Part shown: positions 10,952 to 22,690 of the stretch, piece after piece
Position numbering within the stretch: the stretch's first letter is position 1
How the letters are laid out: every line of letters starts with the position of its first letter
NCBI GenBank assembly: GCA_027422505.1
Contig: JAPQWV010000497.1
Location: 310,001-374,000, forward strand
Source: Craterostigma plantagineum
Taxonomy: Eukaryota > Streptophyta > Magnoliopsida > Lamiales > Linderniaceae
Length of the DNA: 64,000 nt
Reading direction: 5' to 3'
Notes under the pieces: generated by a model
The model's input: the letters and a program-made list of their open reading frames with translations, nothing else
What the model was told of the DNA's origin: nothing
The model's database searches: none
Translations under genes and position numbers: made by a program

Positions 10952-11981
10952 TAGAGATGGCAATGGGTAGGGTATGGATATACCCATCTTGGTCCATACC
11001 CAAATCCAATTAAATAAATGGGTATGAGCATACCCAATATCTAATTGGTCTCAATAATTGAGTATAGACCCAAACCCATTAGGTTAAACGGGTAAACAGG
11101 TCTTAAATGACATTAAATGGATCTTTAATTCTCTAAAAATACCTTTATTTCATAATTCGATACAAAAGACATGTATCTTTCAATATAAAATCACAACGTT
11201 AAAATAGATCCAAGCTACATTCTTAATTATATCACAAAAGATAAACACTGAGGAGATTCAGGACAAATTACCAAATAAATCACGTAAGAGTTTCACGATT
11301 GCGATTCAGAAAGAACTGAAGACACATTAAACAGCCCTAGTTTCATTCAGCTCGAAATCACCAATACCTCGATGTTCTTCTGTTCAAGAAATTTAGAGCT
11401 TAATGGGAATCATAATGACATATATATGACATCATTTTAATATAACAAATATGTAAATTAATGAAACATATTTATATGTTATATCTTCATATTCATATCA
11501 ACTTACGAAGTAATTAAATTTTGTGAACAGGTATGTAGATAGTCAATGCAATATTTTAATATGACGTGGCATATAATTACTGAAAAAAATCGAATGAAAT
11601 GTGCTGCATATTTTGCCCTAATATATTTTATTAATGTATAGATAAAAATATGTCGTACAATTATTACTACGATTATTACTGCAAGAATTCAATTCGATGA
11701 TACACGTAACCCATCAAATTCGATTGCTCTCGTTTCAGATTTGGGCATATTTTATTTAGGGTTCAATGGTTTATTTAGGGTTCAAATACTAAGCTTCATT
11801 TTTAATAATTGGGCTTAACGTTAGTAAAATGGTAAATAGGTAATACCAATCTAAGACACATATTAATTTATGGTTTTGGCATGATCCCTGCCCAATTACT
11901 TTTAATTGGGTATACCCATACCCGTTATTAGCGGGTAGAATCGTTCGAGTATGGTAGGGTACAAAAATGTTGTCATACCTA
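10952..11981. mobile_element. hAT-type non-autonomous element, 1030 bp
   Basis: The left terminus TAGAGATGGCAATGGGTAGG is inverted at the right end (TAGGTATGACAAC when reversed). The flanks GCGGCAGG (10944-10951) and GCGGCGGG (11982-11989) are an 8-bp target duplication with one mismatch. Subterminal regions are dense in GGGTA/TACCC motifs. The same TAGAGATGG start is used by the MITE at 6316-6819. There is no transposase. It is inserted in the retroposon-like repeat. Confidence 0.75.
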
Positions 11982-12145
11982 GCGGCGGGTTGGGGTAAAA
12001 GAAGAAGGGTAGGGTTTCGACTTTTAGAGAGAGAAGAGCAGAGAGAGAATTAAAATTTTGAAGATTCTTAGTTAAAAAAATTACCAGTTATTTATTTATA
12101 CTCGCATCGCAGGCGGTATCGGCGTTGCCTGTGCTTTTCAGTGAT

Positions 12146-12481
12146 TAATACTGTCAAAACGGACCGGAAGGGCAGGCCGGCACGTAGCCCGCCAAAGCCC
12201 GCTGCTTGTGCCGCACCGCCCCACTGCGGGCCCGACGGGCCAGGCCCGCCCCCTGGAAATTTTTTATATTTTATTTTTGATTTAAACTTTTTAATCTATT
12301 AAGAATTATTAATTAAATTAATATATATTTAATATATAAATATAAATTAATTAAAATATATGGCAGGCCGCCCCACCTCGTTAACCCGCAGCCGTGCTGG
12401 CTAGCCCATTTAGGCGGGCCTTAAAAATCGCAGCCCACCCGCCCCTTAGGCAGGCCGGTGCGGGCCATTTTGACGACTCTA
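12146..12481. mobile_element. GC-ended hAT-like MITE, about 336 bp
   Basis: GC-rich arms built of GGCGGGCC-type motifs surround a short AT core (12250-12360). The ends CTGTCAAAACGGACCGG and, inverted from the right, GAGTCGTCAAAATGGCCCG form a terminal inverted repeat. Flanking TCAGTGAT and GCGGTGAT match at 6 of 8 bases, so an old 8-bp duplication is plausible. Confidence 0.6.
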
Positions 12482-13194
12482 GCGGTGATACTAGAATTTG
12501 ATTTTGCCATGTGCGGTACTATTTATTTATTTTTTTCGTATCCTATTCCTATGAATGAATAGTATTAGTAATCTCCCTATCAAATATCTGTAATATCCCA
12601 TTGGTGTAAAAAAACGAAAAAAGGGGCCATTTTGTATTAGTCCCTACTTGAAGTTTATTACACCGTCTAGGCTCTGCCAGTGTTTATTTTAGGGTTTATT
12701 ATGAGTCAGGCCCTGATAATATTTTAAACTAGTATTCAGGCCCCAATAAAGTTCCATTTAGTGTGAAGGACCTACTTTTCAAAACTCATAGAGAAAAATA
12801 CCCAAACTATGCGATATGACATATATACCCTCTAACAGATTGGAAATTTACAAACATTTGCCATCGTCTTCTCCAACGAGCGATTTTCTGTGCAAGCTCG
12901 AATCCTCTCAAAAAAATCTTCAACCTCGATATGTATTTCTAATTTCTCAGCTTTAATCGCCAGAAATCGTTGACATTGTAACCGAAAATGATAAACATCA
13001 AATCGCTGAGATTGAAAAAAATCTTCAAAAAATCTATGGAAGCTAATTACAGAAAAAAATGATAAACACAAATAACAGAAATCGTTAGCCGAAGATATCA
13101 AAGTTTATGATCAAATATGTTGAAATTATTAATTTGATCGTGGGTATGATTTGTATATCTAATTTGCAGCTTTAATCGTCAGAAATAACGAATA

Positions 13195-14020
13195 TAGCAA
13201 AAAATAACAAATACCTTATGGATAATAACAAATGTTGACATAGAAGTAACACATCGCTGAAAGGTAATAACGCATTGTTTGTCGTAAATAACACATTCTG
13301 TATACACGTAATGGATCAAAAGGAATAAAACGAAAATCACAAACGACACTAAAAAACAGATGAAAACTGCATAAATCTCCGCGTTATTGACTCAATAAGG
13401 TAAAATAGACCTCAATTTCTCATGGGTACCTCAAATTTATACCGATTGTTGCAAGAAACGGATATTATATTTTCCCTAAATCGTGTACAAAAGTAATACT
13501 TATAACATAAGAAAAAATAACAAATATCTTATGGTTAATAACTGATATTGACTTAGAAGTAACACGTCGCTGAAAGGTAATAACTCATTGTCTGTCGTAA
13601 ATAACACATTCTGTACAACCAATGGATCGGGAGAAAAGGAACGAAAATCACAAACGACACTAAAAACAGATGAAAACTGCATAAATCACGTCGTTATTGA
13701 CTCAATAAGATAAAATAGACCTCAATGTCTCATGGGTACCTCGAATTTATATCGATTAGTTGCAAGAAACGAATATTATATTTTCCCTAAACCGTGTAAA
13801 AAATAAATACTTATAATATAGCAAAAAAAAAAAACAAATGTCTTATGGTTAATAACAAATTTTGACCTAAAAGTAACACGTCGCTGAAAGGTAATAACGC
13901 ATTGTTTGTCGTAAATAACACAGTCTGTATACAAGTAATGGATCGAAAGGAATAAAATGAAAATCACAAACGACACTAAAAACAAATGGAAAACTGCATA
14001 AATCTCATTGTTTGTGACTA
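13195..14020 (+). repeat. Tandem repeat block I, unit about 312 bp, about 2.6 copies
   Basis: Units start near 13211, 13521 and 13834 at the motif ATNTCTTATGG. Each contains GTAATGGATCGAAAGG, GACACTAAAAACAGATG, ATTGACTCAATAAGG and CATGGGTACCTCGAATTT in fixed order. Periods are 310 and 313. The third unit breaks off near 14020. The unit is AT-rich, has no persistent open frame and is the same unit as block II. Confidence 0.85.
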
Positions 14021-15050
14021 AATAAAGTTTTCCTGTCCTCAATTTCAGATGGGTCTTACTAATAAAGACGAATTTTTTATGTATCGAATGAATTCGTTCT
14101 TCCACCCCCAAATCAAAAATTTCGTCCAAAAATCGATTTAATATCAACTTTAACGGCCGAACAAGGTAAAGGCGACTGAATAAGATAAAATCGAATCAAA
14201 CGAGTCTTAATATTAAAAGAAAAAGTAAGTCGGTAACCATGAAATTGAGAAAATTTTAGCTTTCTCTAACTAAAACGTTTTTTAAGTGAGTAACAGTTTA
14301 CACAACAAATATAACACATTTACATGTAAAAAAACACTTCATTGAGAATATTCTAGAAGGTTCTACTGTCAGAGAATTTAACAGAATTGTCAGAGCATAT
14401 TTACAGGACTTTCTCAAAATTGTACTACATTAATTGGAAATAATAACACACGTTAGGTTAAAAAAAACAACTCGAACTTAATTAATAACACACTGATCAA
14501 TACTGATACCTCATAAATGTTATTTAGTACCACGTCAATAATTCGATTAATTCGTACAAAAATACACTTTTATTTTGGATGTTTAATATGGATGTTCATG
14601 TAAATATATAATTTGATGAAAATCACCACATTCTTTAGAATACACATTAGGCGAAATTTGATGTCAATAGACGAATGTTGATCTCAATTGATATATAAAC
14701 ATGTAGTCCTCCATTGTAAAACATAGACTATCACCTCTTTCAATGGAACATAACATTATAAATTGCACCACAAACATGTTCAAACGTCAACATTAAGTAC
14801 TAATAACATTTATAAACCATAAATATAAAATACTAAGCTCAAAACCATAAATCCGAGGCCCGAAACCCTAAGCCCTAAACCCTAAACCCCGAACCCCAAA
14901 ATTTTTTTAAGGTTGTATCTTATACTGCACAAGTCGTGGATCATTCTCCCAAAATTTGATGTCGTAAACCCTTAATCTTAACCTCGAACCCGTAAGTCCT
15001 AAACCCCAAAAAAACTACCCAAAAACCCTAGCGCATAGAAGATAACAAAT
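14021..15050. other. Unique-looking spacer between the tandem blocks
   Basis: AT-rich sequence without coding signal. It contains a short telomere-like stretch at 14863-14900 with several CCTAAA/CCCTAAA units, and a degenerate second patch around 14998-15035. Confidence 0.4.
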
Positions 15051-15054
15051 TATC

Positions 15055-16234
15055 CAGAAAATAACAAATGTCTTCAGGATACTAACAAATGTTGGCTCAG
15101 AAATAACTAACGCATCGTTTGTCGTAAACAACACATTTTGTGTACAAATAATGGATCGAGATAAAAAGAACGAAAATCACAAACGACACTAAAAAACAGA
15201 TGAAAACTGCATAAATCACGTTGTTATTGACTCAATAAGGTAAAATAGACCTCAATTTCTCATGAGTACCTCGAATTTATACCGATTAGTTGCAAGAAAC
15301 GTATATTATATTTTCCCTAAATCGTGTAAAAAAGAAATACTTATAACATAGCAAAAAATAACAAATGTCTTATGGTTAATAACAAATTTTGACTTAGACG
15401 TAACACGTCGCTGAAAGGTACTAACACATTGTTTGTCGTAAATAACACAGTCTGTATACAATAATGGATCGAAAGGAATAAAACGAAAATCACAAACGAC
15501 ACTAAAAACAAGATGAAAAGTGCATTAATCACGTCGTCATTGACTCAATAAGGTAAAATAGACCTCAATTTCTCATGGGTACCTCGAATTTATACCGATT
15601 AGTTGCAAGAAACGGATATTATATTTTCCCTAAATCGTGTAAAAAGAAATACTTATAACATAACCAAAAATAACAAATGTCTTACGGTTAATAACAAATG
15701 TTGAGTTAGAAGTAACACGTCGCAGAAAGGTAATAACGCCTTCTTTGTCGTAAATAACACATTCTGTATACAAGTAATGGATCGAAAGGGAAAACGAAAA
15801 TCTCAAATGACACTAAAAAACATCATGAAAAGTGCATTAATCACGTCGTCATTGACTCAATAAGGTAAAATAGACATCAATTTCTCATGGGTACCTCGAA
15901 TTTATACCGATTAGTTGCAAGAAACGTATATTATATTTTCCCTAAATCGTGTAAAAAAGAAATACTTATAACGTAGCAAAAAATAACAAATGTCTTACGG
16001 TTAATAACAAATGTTGACTGAGAAGTAACACGTCGCAGAAAGGTAATAACGCCTTCTTTGTCGTAAATAACACATTCTGTATACAACTAATGGATCGAAA
16101 GGGATAAAACGAAAATCTCAAATGACACTAAAAAATAGATGAAAACTGCATAAATCACGTCGTTATTGACTCAATAAGGTAAAATAGACCTCAATTTCTC
16201 ATGGGTACCTCGAATTTATACCGATTAGTTGCAA
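15055..16234 (+). repeat. Tandem repeat block II, unit about 312 bp, about 3.8 copies
   Basis: Units start near 15065, 15361, 15674 and 15986, with the same internal motif order and orientation as block I. The last unit ends abruptly at TACCGATTAGTTGCAA (about 16234). Neighbouring units differ by scattered substitutions and small indels. Confidence 0.87.
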
Positions 16235-16740
16235 TTTATGTCGACATCTAGATTCGATTTACCATTATTTTTTCGAATTTGCACCCTAATTAGACAAGCA
16301 AATTCTACCCGTGCATCGTCAATATCATAATGAATCCAACATGACATGTCGAATCGGTTGAATTTGTCAATCGGATTTTTTTGTGCTCGATTCAGTGTAA
16401 GAAAAATGAGTTCGAAAAAAATTCTGTTGATAACGTTTTGCAGTAGCAAAGTAACACAATGTTGTTGAAAAATAACGTACCTGTTTTGTATAGTAACACT
16501 ATGCTGTAACTGTATAACATATAATGAAGTAAAAGTAACGCTTCATATAAGACCAAAAATGCACGTCGTGACTTTCGCTGGAAAAAAAGAGCAAAGGGTA
16601 TTTTCGTCAAATTCTATTTTTGCGTCCTTTACTCGATTTTTACAAAAAGTGGGTCTCTTAAACTTATTCATTTTCTGACAGGGTCTGACAGGTAAATGAA
16701 AACTTTATGGGGGCCTGAACTGAAATCTTCCCTTATTTTA

Positions 16741-17814
16741 GTTCTAGTGACCAATTCTGACAAATAGTTATAGAAAAAGACATAAAATTTGATATGACGA
16801 AAATAACCTTACAAAAGACTTATTATAAGAGGTATTACGCGACTCTTTTATGTTATAAACATAAAATCGAATGCTATTCCTTTACATTAATTGTTATTAT
16901 TGCAGTAGGAAGGTTAATTAAATGGATATTAAAGTGGTATAAAGATAGAAATTTTATTAACATGACAGAACGTTTTTCCGTATGTATTATTTTCGTCTGT
17001 CATCACCACCCAAGCCTGCACCAAATCACATTTGATTGATTATCAAGAGTTTATTATGATATTAACGTTAAGACAAGTACAATTTTCGATGAAATTTTTC
17101 CGAAATCTTTCGACGCAAATGATAAAATATTCGTAGATCGAATCATGTTTCTAGTCCGAATTGAAGCTAATATAATATGTATAGATACTTCGTCGCCCCA
17201 CCGTTTTGGATCAATGGTTTATCCTTCAAGGTGTCTCGAACTCGCAATACAATTCCCGATAATTTCCGCAAAACCGCTGTTCCTTAAAGTGGTATAGGAT
17301 GTCATGTAATTGTCTTCAAAGAACAATGAAATGGTACAATGGCACAAATGTTGTATCAGTTTCGACGAACATGTCAGGAATCCGAACCTCATATCATGAT
17401 TTCATGGATTCACCCGAGTCCATGATTTACATAATTAATTTCATGATATATGGGTGATAATAGTATTCGAAGAAGTATGATAAGTTTTAGTATGAAAAAA
17501 TAAATCGTTGAAGTAATGTATCTAAGGTAGTGAAATTTTCGAATAGAATAGTTGCGAAATTAGATTGCCGAAAGATGGGATTTTTGAAATAAGGGTGAGT
17601 TGCGAAAATTAAGTTTTCGCAATATGGTGTTGCAATATGGTGTTGCGAGAATTATAATTCTCGGTATAGAGGTTTTCACTACTTAAAAGTTTTCAAAGTC
17701 TGATAGCAAAAACGTAGTCACGAAGGAAAAGTAATATAATAATAAGATAACATATGTGGCTTAGGATTATTAAACATTGATAAAGTATGTATCGATGTCA
17801 TTTGGTTAGTACAA
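16741..17814. other. AT-rich intergenic DNA, no supported feature
   Basis: Only short unconvincing frames. A small local duplication (ATATGGTGTTGC twice near 17622-17645) is the only structure seen. Confidence 0.5.
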
Positions 17815-18375
17815 CACGCAAAAAAAGCTTCGTTAAACTTAATAAATTTACAGGGACTAAAGAGTCCAAATGCACCCTCTGGTAACAATCGACCATCCAG
17901 AGGGAGGAAAGCTCTCATACAGAGAGAAACGAACACACGACTAAATTGAAAGACAAAAGAACCCAAAAGAAAACAAGATTCAAATCTCAGGCAAAAAGAA
18001 CTAAAGAACATACTACGGATTAACCTAACACTCCAAAAAATGGTTATTAAGTCAAACTACGACACTCTTCACTTTCTTCCATCTTCAACTTGTAAATCTT
18101 GTCTTCTTTGGACTGGCACTCCAAGAATGGGAGAAAGAACTCCTACAAGAGGAGACAAAACTCCAACACGGGGAGGCTAAAGACCGATGACCCAACCAAA
18201 TCCGAAACAGAAAAAAGAAAATGTAGAAAAGCAAGAGAGAAAAGGAAAATGACCTCCCCAACCTCCATTAACGGAAGAACGGGGAGAAGAAACTTTGCCT
18301 GAGTGGGTTTTTTCGCGTAGGAGAGAAGTTAGAGAAATGGGATTGTAGAGAGAATGCTTCTGGAAAAAACGCAAA
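17815..18375 (-). repeat. Retroposon-like repeat, copy 2
   Basis: It is homologous in order to 10165-10951. Shared landmarks are a 3'-end-like stretch (17820-17870), GACTGGCACTCCAAGAATGG at 18113, GGGGAGGCTAAAGACCGATG at 18169 and the hairpin region CCTCCATTAACGGAAG near 18259-18274. Copy 2 lacks the GC-rich middle seen in copy 1. The sense strand is minus. No protein domain is recognised in either copy. Confidence 0.45.
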
Positions 18376-18498
18376 AACTTAGGATAAGAAAGATGAAACG
18401 AAAAAATTCATATCATTTGATAAAAACTTTCGATGGAAAGAAAAAATCCGACAGTGGTCGAACTGTTGGGGTGGGCCCGGTTTATCGACGCCGGCCCC

Positions 18499-18713
18499 CG
18501 AACAATGCAACATGGCGATAACGGAAGCGTGTTTTGAACCGAGCGGCGTAGGGTGGCGGATTTTAGATTCTCGAACAATGCAACATGGCGATAACGGAAG
18601 CGTGTTTTGAACCGAGCGGAGTAGGTGGCGGATTTTAGATTCCCGAACGATGCAACATAGCGATAACGGAAGCGTGTTTTGAACCAAGCGGCGTAGGGTG
18701 GCAGATTTTAGAT
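18499..18713 (+). repeat. Three-unit tandem repeat, unit 72-73 bp
   Basis: Units start at 18499, 18572 and 18644 with CGAAC(A/G)ATGCAACAT. Each contains GATAACGGAAGCGTGTTTTG and ends GGCGGATTTTAGATT or close. Units differ by a few substitutions and one small deletion in the second unit. Confidence 0.9.
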
Positions 18714-18863
18714 TTAATATCTAAATTCGACCTAACACCCTTCGGCTTCTATCGAGGGCCCGAGATACTTTCCTAACCCTCGGGTGACCACGATTAATTC
18801 GAATTATCAAAATTCGAATTTTATTTCGAGTTTATTCAAATTGATAATTTAATCCAAACAATC

Positions 18864-19213
18864 TGTTAGGTTCTATGATTAACAACTCTATGATCCTAGG
18901 CATGAATTCTAAGTAATTCGATGATAATGATTGACATTTAGAATTGATCGAAAAACTCAAATGAAGATCGAGAGAGAGAATTCGAGTAGAGTGAGAAAGT
19001 TACTATTGTTTTTCTCTAGAAATTGAATTGCAAGCCTTTCGGATCAATTTCCAAAACTTTCTCTATTCAGCATAATTTGTTTACATATGTTTATACCAAA
19101 CAAAACTTGGTAGAAATATCAAACTAGTCATAATCTAAGGACTACTATACAAAACGCCCCTAATTACAAGGACAACTAATAAAATCAAGCACAATTAAAA
19201 CATATACTCGACA
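18864..19213 (-). repeat. 3' LTR of element B
   Basis: It runs TG..CA on the minus strand (TGTCGAGTATATG to CCTAACA). It pairs with 52125-52476. Its TATA-like box is mutated relative to the other LTR. Confidence 0.93.
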
Positions 19214-19227
19214 ATCTCCCCTTTGTG
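19214..19227 (-). other. Polypurine tract of element B
   Basis: On the minus strand CACAAAGGGGAGAT directly abuts the 3' LTR, as expected for plus-strand DNA priming. Confidence 0.88.
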
Positions 19228-22200
19228 CTTGATTGCGTTTCCGCGCTGTTTGTCCTCGTCGGGCGTAGTACGATCTGCGCAAGCCCAGCGCATACTCGAA
19301 GTTTCTGAGATCTCAGCTTCAGGCACTCCTCGATGTCGTCTAACAACTCCATCAGGAGCGGCTGTTCTCTCACAAACCTGTGGATCCTCAGCATTGTATT
19401 CTATTGATTTCTTCCAACCTCTGCTCGATATTCCTCCTGATGACCTTGAGCGTCCCATCGCAAAACTTATGAATCTCAGTCTTCAGCATCATCCTAGTCT
19501 TCTTGGCAATTGGATGGTGGTAGGTGATGCCTAGGACTGAGCTGATGTGCACATGATTGCTTGTCATCATCCTTCTTCATGTTGCTCTCCAGAGCCATCT
19601 GAAGGTCATGCGCTGCAAAGTATTTGACTTGGCGCATCATGAACCGGTAGAGCCCTTCAAGGCATTCTTTCTTGACGAAGCCTTGAGGACCTTTGTACTT
19701 CTCCACGTACAGCTGATAGAGGTTGTATACCTTGTCGGCAGGGAGATATGGAAGGTCACTCCTCTTAGTTCCTCTCGGGTTCTGTCCACTCGCTCAATAA
19801 CATATATTGGGGTTGAAAGTCCTCCTTTGGCACAGTAGATCTGGCAAATTGGGGAGAGACTCTTATAATGACTCTTGACTTGTCCTTTAGTCATCCCCAG
19901 CCTTACATCAGGTCTTAATTGTGTCAGCATCCAGAGGTATGTCATCCTATTCTGCTGATCCCAGTGAGAGATCCCTCTCCTCTCAAATTCGTTCGGCTTT
20001 TTGATTCTGTTCGGTGACCTCCAAATATTTTCACGGACTTCTTCGAGGAAGGGTATCTCTATTCGGATATTTTCCCACGGCGTATCGATCCGAGGGGTCC
20101 CTGGCATTTGTCTTGTGGGGGAAACCGCTCGTTACATGATCAGCTCTGAAAGCCCTGTGGGATCTTGTTCGTGGTCTACGCCTTCCTGAAGTTCGTCGTC
20201 TTCTATCAGCACGAGGTCCACCGAAGCTTGTTGCAAAATTTGTCGAACTTCCTTGAGCCGTTGTACTTGATGCTCCTCGAGCATATAATGGGTCACCCAC
20301 TGTTCTTTAAAAATGAATTTGTCGAGATATTCGTGTGGGTTGACGCCGTGTCCTGAAGGGCCCGGTTGTTCTGGAGCTGTTGAGGGAGTAGCTTGGGTTT
20401 GTGCCAGAGCTACGAGCATCACAGCACTTGCTTCTTCTTCCGAAAGCAAGGGGCTTGAGTAGATCGGTGGTGTGGGCGGAGGCGTCCGTAGGTTAAAGGT
20501 TGGTGGGTCGATATGGTTCAGAGTGGTGGTGCGGTGCGTGGTGTGGGTGGTTTGTGTTTGGGTTTGGGTTTGGGTTTCACCTGCTCCAGCGCTTGTTTGT
20601 ATTGCGCCCGAGCTTGTCCTTGGCCACTAGTAGATGTCCGTGGCCTCTTCTCCCCCTCATGATGGTCCTGATCGTCAGGATCATCATGTCTGCGGCTTGG
20701 GCAGGAGCTTTGGCGTCGACAAGTTTCAGTCGGTGGCTCAGGATGATCCACCAATCGCCTATAAAGAGATTCTTCGTGAGGCGACTGGATGGAGAGGCCG
20801 ATCAGGCGGGCGAGTAAGATGTCGTGGAGCTCGGTGATTGGGACGGTATATGGGTTGATGAGGATGGATGAATTATATAGAGGGTCGGTGGGTGCGGGTT
20901 GTGGACGTGTGAGGTTGGACTGTGACGAGGTGCCTTCGGAGACAGGTGCTTTTCCAGTGTCTCTGCGGGATGTCTCTATGGCAGCAAGAACTCTCTCCAT
21001 TATTTTGTCTTCAAGCGATTGAACAACAACGGAGAGAGCGGCCTGGAATTGCTCGTTCGTCACAAATGGTGCGGACGCCTCCTTGGATGTACCAGGACGA
21101 CTGATGTCCCCTGTTATCAACCCTTGAGCAGACACCGGCTCCTCAGGTTGGCTCACAGTCACTGGAGGTTGTGACTGTATTAGAGTTCCACCCAATCCTC
21201 AAGTCGAATCTTGAAGATTCTCCTCTATGGGTGTTAAGGCAGGCTCGGGTTGGGCCTGCGAACCAGACACCGGTAGATGTGGTTGCGGCTCAAGATTGAG
21301 CGAAGAAGTGCCGGCAACACTTGTAGAAGTTGTCAGCACGGTATCTGGTGCGGTGGTGACGACGGGGAAGAGGGACTCTATTTGTATACTGAGTCGTTTG
21401 GGAGTCCGTCTTATCAGGCTAATCTCCTCATCTGACTCCGTATCGGATGAGGTGGCTGTGTGAGGAGAGGGTTCATGCTCCATGTCCTCATGAGCCTGTT
21501 CCGTCACCAATGGAAGTGAACTTTCCCCATTTTAGCCTCGGGCTGTGCTTCTTGTAGAGGAGCCTCCTCGATAGGCTCTTCAAGCACGCCTACATGTACG
21601 GGCACTTCCACTTGTAGTTCGTGTTCAGGAGCCTCGAGCGCCATCTCGGTAGCTACGACGTCTATTAATGAATCATCCACGTCGAGCATTTGCACTTCGA
21701 CTAGAGGGGGCTCCTGTTCAAGCTCCTGAGCGACGTCATCAATCATTGTGTCCTCAGGGCTTTGGTGTTGTTGTGGTTAGGGAGGGCTAACTCCAAAATC
21801 TGTCGGGGGCCCTCGAATCATCTCCTCGGTGAGGTGATTCTCCTGGCAGTAAGTTCGGTATACGTCTCCTCTGGGGTCAGCGAGACGTAGAAGCCCAAAG
21901 GAATCGGCATCGACGGTTGGTCCAAGTCCGTGAGCCAGGGATTGTGAAAGAATTTGAGCTTGGGTGGTTGATAATTTCCTCCCAGAGGCAGGCGAGGAAT
22001 GTTCTACTCGTGCATCTCCATATGTTGGCGGATGATGCCGGAGAACCATCTCGCATACGGCACGTTCTATGACCTTTTGTTCTCTTTTTGTTTGATCTGC
22101 TCTGCTAGATAGTTCCAGATCAATTGAGCGAAATCGTAATTCCGCGAGAACACGACTCCGTGAAATATCCGGAGGATGTGGTCGTTGCCTTTGTCGAAGC

Positions 22201-22690
22201 CTGCGTGCTTTGGGGATATACACTTATTTATAATCCCAAATAGTGTCTTCCATGGATGGGGAATCCCGTTGCTCTGCATCTGAGCTAGCTTGGTGAGCGG
22301 TGGACGGTACCCATCTGGAGGAAATATGCACCAGTTCTGCATATGATGGGAGGGGGTCGTAGTTTTGGCTGTGAGGGAGGTCGAGCAGAATTCTGAATTC
22401 GTTCTTGCCCATGCAGATATGCCTTGTCCCTACAACCGTGGTAAAGTGGTATGCCCCGTCCAAGATGAGGCTCTTAATCATCCCCCAAAACTGCTGGAGG
22501 TAGACCACAACACTGATGCCGTCACTGTTAGTGCATGCCATAGTGGATGGCCTTGCATAATGGACACGATAATGTCATCTGGACACCGGAAGGTGTTCAG
22601 GTCTAACTGGAAGTTCGTGTCGTGGACGTTGAGATATAAAGCCTTCTCGTAAATGTGGTTGTATGTAGGGTATTGATCCATCTGAAACAA
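19228..22690 (-). pseudogene. Third ORF region of element B (envelope position), degenerate
   Basis: Fragments in several frames line up with the third ORF of element A in the same order. They are a segment with DLNTFRCPDD and MQGHPLWHALT (22690-22478), YLQQFWGMI (22541-22224), KHAGFDKGNDHILRIFHG (22342-22067), a Pro/Gln-rich hinge (21746-20518) and a C-terminal part with PWENIRIEIPF (20107-19637). The function is unknown. Such ORFs downstream of pol are found in Sirevirus-type Copia elements and have been called envelope-like. I see no convincing signal peptide or membrane span. At least five frame breaks make this copy non-functional. Confidence 0.75.

Larger units (their letters stand above)
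12600..16740. mobile_element. Large element with long imperfect terminal inverted repeats (MULE-like?)
   Basis: Positions 12700-12790 read TTCAGGCCCCAATAAAGTT, then CATTTA and GACCTACTTTT. The inverse strand of 16620-16730 reads TTCAGGCCCCCATAAAGTTT, then CATTTA and GACCCACTTTT in the same order. These are long, degenerate terminal inverted repeats about 4 kb apart. Between them are two blocks of a 312-bp tandem repeat and no transposase. Long TIRs without coding capacity are typical of non-autonomous Mutator-like or foldback elements. No target duplication could be fixed. Confidence 0.45.

Noticed and set aside
10449..11009. 186-residue Pro/Arg-rich frame
   Set aside because: GC-rich low complexity within a repeat; overlapping long frames exist on both strands and it runs into the inserted hAT element.
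12900..16240. CRISPR-like regular repeats
   Set aside because: The repeated unit is a 312-bp whole-unit tandem array with no short repeat/unique spacer pattern, in plant DNA.
16794..17039. 81-residue plus-strand frame
   Set aside because: AT-rich, no similarity and no gene structure around it.
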